64,000 bases of DNA. It comes from Kocuria sp. cx-455 (lineage in GTDB: Bacteria; Actinomycetota; Actinomycetes; Actinomycetales; Micrococcaceae). Of the stretch, positions 60,979-64,000 are shown in pieces (position 1 is the stretch's first letter; each line of letters opens with the position of its first letter). A model generated the notes under the pieces. It was not told the origin of the DNA and did no database searches. It saw nothing but the letters and a program-made list of their open reading frames with translations. The position numbers and the translations under genes were made by a program. The stretch spans positions 1 through 64,000 of the forward strand of contig NZ_JACXBS010000006.1 of the NCBI RefSeq assembly GCF_014698015.1, in the 5' to 3' direction.

Positions 60979-62625
60979 GTGAGTATCAATGTGTTTCACC
61001 TGCCCGATCTGGGCGAAGGTCTCACCGAGGCGGACATCCTGCACTGGCTGGTCGCCGAGGGTGACACCGTGGCCATGGACCAGCCCATTGTGGAGGTGGA
61101 AACCGCCAAGTCAGCGGTGGAGATCCCCAGCCCGTTCGAGGGCACCGTTCACAAGCTGCACGGCGCCGAGGGCGAGACGCTCACCGTGGGCCAGGCGCTG
61201 ATCGCAGTCTCCGACGGCGCCGAGCCCCCGGCCTCGGAGGGCACCGCGGCACCCGCCGCCGAGGCTGCACCCACCCATTCCGCGCAGTCCCCGGAGCCCA
61301 CTCAGGGCGCCAGCTACCGCGAGGAGGAGCGCGCGGGCACTCAGCCTTCGGCCGAGGAATCCGCGGACGACAGTTCCGACGAGTCCTCCGGCAACGTGCT
61401 CATCGGGTACGGCACCACCTCCGGTGGTTCCTCCCGCCGACGCCGCCGCGGCAAGTCCGCGCGCGCCTCCGGCGGTTCCGCGACCGGCCAGGCCGGTGCC
61501 GCCTCCCACACCCACGACGCGCTCACCACCGCGCCGCGGATGGCCCCCACGGTCATCTCGCCGCTGGTGCGCAAGCTCGCCAAGGAGCACGGCGTGGACA
61601 TCACCTCACTCTCCGGCACCGGCCCGGGCGGGTTGATCATGCGCCAGGACATCAGGTCCGCCCTGGAGCAAGTGGACGATCAGCGACGCCGTTCGGATTC
61701 CGCGGGCCCCGCGCCCACGGGTCTCGCCACGCCGCCTCCGGCTCCCCCGGTTCCGACCGCCCCGGCGGCTCCCGCGCCTCCCGCGCCGTGGCCCGCCAAC
61801 GCGTCCGACCCCGGCCATTCGTTTCCGACCAGGGGCGGTGCGGCCCCGGTGGCCGGAGCCGCGGCGGCGTCGAACGTCGGCGCGCCGCACGGGCGGGACG
61901 TGGACGCGCGAACCGGCCTGGCCGTGGCGCAGCGCGAACCCGTTAAGGGTGTGCGCAAGGCGATTTCCGATGCGATGACGCGCTCGCGCACCGAGATTCC
62001 CGAAGCCACCATCTGGGTGGACGTGGACGCGACCGAGCTGCTGACCCTGCGCGCAAGTTACAAGGCGAAGGACCCGCAGAACGCGCCGAGTCTGCTGGCG
62101 CTCCTGGCCCGCTTCACGCTCGCTGGGCTGCGCGCCTACCCGCAGCTGTGCTCGCGGTGGGAGACGCACGAGGACGGCACGCGTTCGATCGCGCGGTTCG
62201 ACGGCGTGAATCTGGGTCTGGCCGTGGAATCCGAGCGCGGGCTGCTGGTACCCAACCTGCGCAACGCGGACCAGCTCACCACCGTGGAACTCAACCGGCG
62301 GATGCGTGAGGTCATCGAGGTGGCCCGTTCCGGCAAGGCGAGCCCCTCGGAACTGACCGGAAGCACGTTCACGCTCAACAACTACGGTGTGTTCGGCACG
62401 GACGGCGCCACGCCCATCATCAACCACCCCGAGGTGGGCATCCTGGGTATCGGGCGCATCATCGACAAGCCGTGGGTGGTCAATGGCGAACTCGCGGTTC
62501 GCAAGGTCACCACCCTGACCCTGGCCTTCGATCACCGCGTGTGCGACGGCGGCTCCGCGGGCGGCTTCTTGCGGTTCATCGCCGACGCCGTGGAGGACCC
62601 GACCAGCGCGTTCCTGCGGATGTAA
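60979..62625 (+). CDS. bkdC: dihydrolipoamide acyltransferase (E2)
   Basis: A 548-residue E2 core protein. One lipoyl domain (1-80) with the acceptor lysine K44 in VETAKSAVEIP, an Asp/Glu/Ser-rich linker, the peripheral subunit-binding domain around 185-220 (ISPLVRKLAKEHGVDITSLSGTGPGG), an Ala/Pro linker, then the catalytic domain with histidine in DHRVCDGG near residue 518. GTG start 3 bp after E1 beta. Transfers the branched acyl group to CoA, supplying primers for iso/anteiso fatty acids typical of this group of bacteria. Confidence 0.92.
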   Translation: MSINVFHLPDLGEGLTEADILHWLVAEGDTVAMDQPIVEVETAKSAVEIPSPFEGTVHKLHGAEGETLTVGQALIAVSDGAEPPASEGTAAPAAEAAPTHSAQSPEPTQGASYREEERAGTQPSAEESADDSSDESSGNVLIGYGTTSGGSSRRRRRGKSARASGGSATGQAGAASHTHDALTTAPRMAPTVISPLVRKLAKEHGVDITSLSGTGPGGLIMRQDIRSALEQVDDQRRRSDSAGPAPTGLATPPPAPPVPTAPAAPAPPAPWPANASDPGHSFPTRGGAAPVAGAAAASNVGAPHGRDVDARTGLAVAQREPVKGVRKAISDAMTRSRTEIPEATIWVDVDATELLTLRASYKAKDPQNAPSLLALLARFTLAGLRAYPQLCSRWETHEDGTRSIARFDGVNLGLAVESERGLLVPNLRNADQLTTVELNRRMREVIEVARSGKASPSELTGSTFTLNNYGVFGTDGATPIINHPEVGILGIGRIIDKPWVVNGELAVRKVTTLTLAFDHRVCDGGSAGGFLRFIADAVEDPTSAFLRM

Positions 62626-62666
62626 CCGGTCAAGTTATTGCAAACGCAACGAATTGTGCGGTGGGC

Positions 62667-63788
62667 CTACCTGGTCCGCCGCACAATGCCGTCCGTGACC
62701 TCGAGCAGGTTGCCCACCAAGGCGGCCGGCAGTTGCGAATCCTCCAGCAGGTCCCTGGCACGCTGGGCCGCCTGCTCGGCCATCCGCTCCACGCCGGCGC
62801 GCGCGCCGCAGCGTTCCAGCAGGTCCTTGGCCGCATGGGCGTCCTCATCGCTGAGACCGCCTACCGCGACCCGGTCCAGGATCTCCCGCAGCTTGGGCCC
62901 GTACGGCCCGTGCTCGGCCAAGGAAATGAGCATGGTCCGCTTGCCCTCGCGCAGATCAGATTGAGCCGACTTGCCGGTCCGTTCCGGGTCCCCGAAAACG
63001 CCCAGGACATCGTCCGCGAGCTGGTAGGCCGTACCCATGGCCCGCCCGACATCACCGAGCACGTTGACGTCCGCCACGGGAGCCCCACCCAGCACGGCTC
63101 CCGCGGTCAGCGGTGCCTCGAAGGAATACGCGGACGTCTTCAGCCGGGTGGCCAGCAAGATCTCCTCGTTGGACACGGTCACCCCCGGCAGCGCGTGCTC
63201 CACGTCCAGGAACTCGCCGGCCGCCGAGCGGAACACCGCTTCGTCCAGGATCGCGAGCAGTCGCAGCAGCCGCGATTCCGGCGCGTGGGACGTGGCGATC
63301 AGCCGATACGCGCCCGTGAGCGCGAGGTCCCCGGCCAGGATCCCCACGCTGCGGCCGTACTGTTTCGTGTGTTCCGTTTCCACCGCCGACGCCGCTCGGT
63401 CACCCACCGCCATGCGGGTTGCGGCACGACGTTCGGCCGCCGCGTTGATCGTGGGTTGGTGGCGGCGTAGCTCGTCCTGGTCGATCACGTCGTCGTGGAT
63501 GAGCAGAGCGGTGTGCAGCAGCTCGAACCCCGCCCCCGCAGCATTGATCACCGGGTGCACGGGCCGGGCCGGATACGAGTGGGCGGCCATGTGCAGCAAT
63601 TGCGGACGCACGCCCTTGCCGCCGTTGGCCACGCGGGCGATTTCCCGCCACAGCTGCGCGAACCGCGGATTGACCTGCTCGGCGCGCTCAATCGCGTTGT
63701 TCAAGAATCCCTGAAGGGTCTTGGATGCGGTGAACTCCTCCACGGGCCGGCCGGTGCCGCTCTGCGTGTAGGAGGAGTACTTCTTCAT
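62667..63788 (-). CDS. polyprenyl diphosphate synthase (GGPP synthase-like)
   Basis: A 373-residue trans-isoprenyl diphosphate synthase. GKGVRPQL (IPP binding), the first aspartate-rich motif LIHDDVIDQD, YGRSVGILAGDLAL, and the second motif YQLADDVLGVFGD are present. It produces a C15-C20 or longer diphosphate; product length is not obvious. The start lies 4 bp after the stop of the upstream cytochrome P450 gene, so the two share an operon. It converges on the bkd operon. Confidence 0.9.
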   Translation of the reverse strand: MKKYSSYTQSGTGRPVEEFTASKTLQGFLNNAIERAEQVNPRFAQLWREIARVANGGKGVRPQLLHMAAHSYPARPVHPVINAAGAGFELLHTALLIHDDVIDQDELRRHQPTINAAAERRAATRMAVGDRAASAVETEHTKQYGRSVGILAGDLALTGAYRLIATSHAPESRLLRLLAILDEAVFRSAAGEFLDVEHALPGVTVSNEEILLATRLKTSAYSFEAPLTAGAVLGGAPVADVNVLGDVGRAMGTAYQLADDVLGVFGDPERTGKSAQSDLREGKRTMLISLAEHGPYGPKLREILDRVAVGGLSDEDAHAAKDLLERCGARAGVERMAEQAAQRARDLLEDSQLPAALVGNLLEVTDGIVRRTR

Positions 63789-63792
63789 ACCC

Positions 63793-64000
63793 CTATTTCA
63801 GCACACCGCTCTGACCGGCTGCAGCGTATCCCACGCGCAATCCTTCCACGCGGTAAGCGGCAATCAACGGGTCCGTGAACAGTTCGGGCGTGGTCAGTTG
63901 TATGACGTCTCGCTCGAACAGTTCCCGCAGGAACACGTCCGATTCCTGGATGGCCACGAAATGGCCGGGGCACCGGTGAGCGCCGTCGCCGAATGCCGCG
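63793..64000 (-). CDS. cytochrome P450, C-terminal part (partial)
   Basis: The last 68 residues of a P450 run off the right edge of the window. The heme-binding loop reads AAFGDGAHRCPGHF, matching FGxGxHxCxG with the cysteine thiolate, followed by the usual helical and beta ending (FLRELFERDVIQL). The stop is 4 bp before the polyprenyl synthase start. With that neighbour a terpenoid or carotenoid modification is possible. Confidence 0.85.
   Translation of the reverse strand, partial: AAFGDGAHRCPGHFVAIQESDVFLRELFERDVIQLTTPELFTDPLIAAYRVEGLRVGYAAAGQSGVLK

Noticed and set aside
1-64000. CRISPR arrays, tRNA genes, insertion sequences with transposases
   Set aside because: No regular repeat-spacer array, no convincing tRNA cloverleaf and no transposase motif was found on reading both strands.
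62667-64000. Calling the right edge a terpenoid biosynthetic cluster
   Set aside because: Only a partial P450 and one prenyl synthase are visible; the cluster, if any, lies outside the window.

Overview
The window is a chromosomal segment of a high-GC Gram-positive actinobacterium. It opens with the 5' end of a 16S rRNA gene on the minus strand, whose first ~120 bases have the actinobacterial pattern and best suggest the Micrococcaceae (Kocuria/Rothia-like). I do not assign a genus. Gene density is high, with many 4-bp ATGA/GTGA overlaps, which supports the start choices given.

Layout. 1-5.8 kb: 16S start and leader, then a beta-oxidation operon (FadB-type protein, acyl-CoA dehydrogenase, CoA ligase). 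5.9-7.2 kb: GNAT and TetR genes. 7.3-14.4 kb: a complete sialic acid/amino sugar block (NagA and a GntR regulator divergent from SSS transporter, NanA, ROK kinase, NanE, NagB), taking imported Neu5Ac to fructose-6-phosphate, with an 18-bp palindrome at the transporter promoter. 14.5-23.6 kb: Orn/Lys/Arg decarboxylase, SMP-30 protein, thioesterase, acyl-CoA ligase, membrane molybdenum oxidoreductase, MFS transporter. 23.7-34.6 kb: the most unusual part. A SigK/RskA pair, a sortable CHRD surface protein with its own class F sortase, and two tandem ferritin-fold genes share the promoter architecture CCATCC-N15-[C/A]CGAAC. This unit is split by a 4.7-kb McrBC island flanked by 88-bp perfect direct repeats that duplicate one of those promoters. 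The island also holds decayed conjugation genes (TraG-like tail, DUF4913, probable relaxase tail).

34.8-40.1 kb: a class II Fic protein behind a periodic double operator; a luciferase-like monooxygenase/FMN reductase/MarR operon with a TTCAAATTTGAA palindrome; a short binding-protein-like lipoprotein with a CDF-like transporter. 40.1-47.1 kb: a 5-oxoproline utilisation cluster (PxpA, PxpBC fusion, biotin carboxylase, GntR, YcsI, YcsG) with shared TTGTTGAACAA sites. 47.2-56.5 kb: intracellular-type subtilisin with a separate I9-like protein, DUF4870, YhgE/Pip with divergent TetR and two operators, ABC-F protein, RHH/Doc toxin-antitoxin pair, CPBP protease, and an NAD(P)-binding/TspO fusion. 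56.6-64 kb: APC permease, Lrp regulator, branched-chain 2-oxoacid dehydrogenase operon (E1a, E1b, E2), and a partial cytochrome P450 operon with a polyprenyl synthetase.

Three copies of a palindromic hairpin repeat (GCCTTACTGCA...TGCAGTAAGGC) lie after plus-strand genes at 23.65, 34.60 and 35.99 kb. The candidate for an undescribed system is the SigK regulon: a cell-wall anchored CHRD protein, a dedicated sortase, and an acyl-ACP-desaturase-like diiron protein paired with a same-length paralogue that has lost most metal ligands. All identifications come from reading the sequence; no database search was run.
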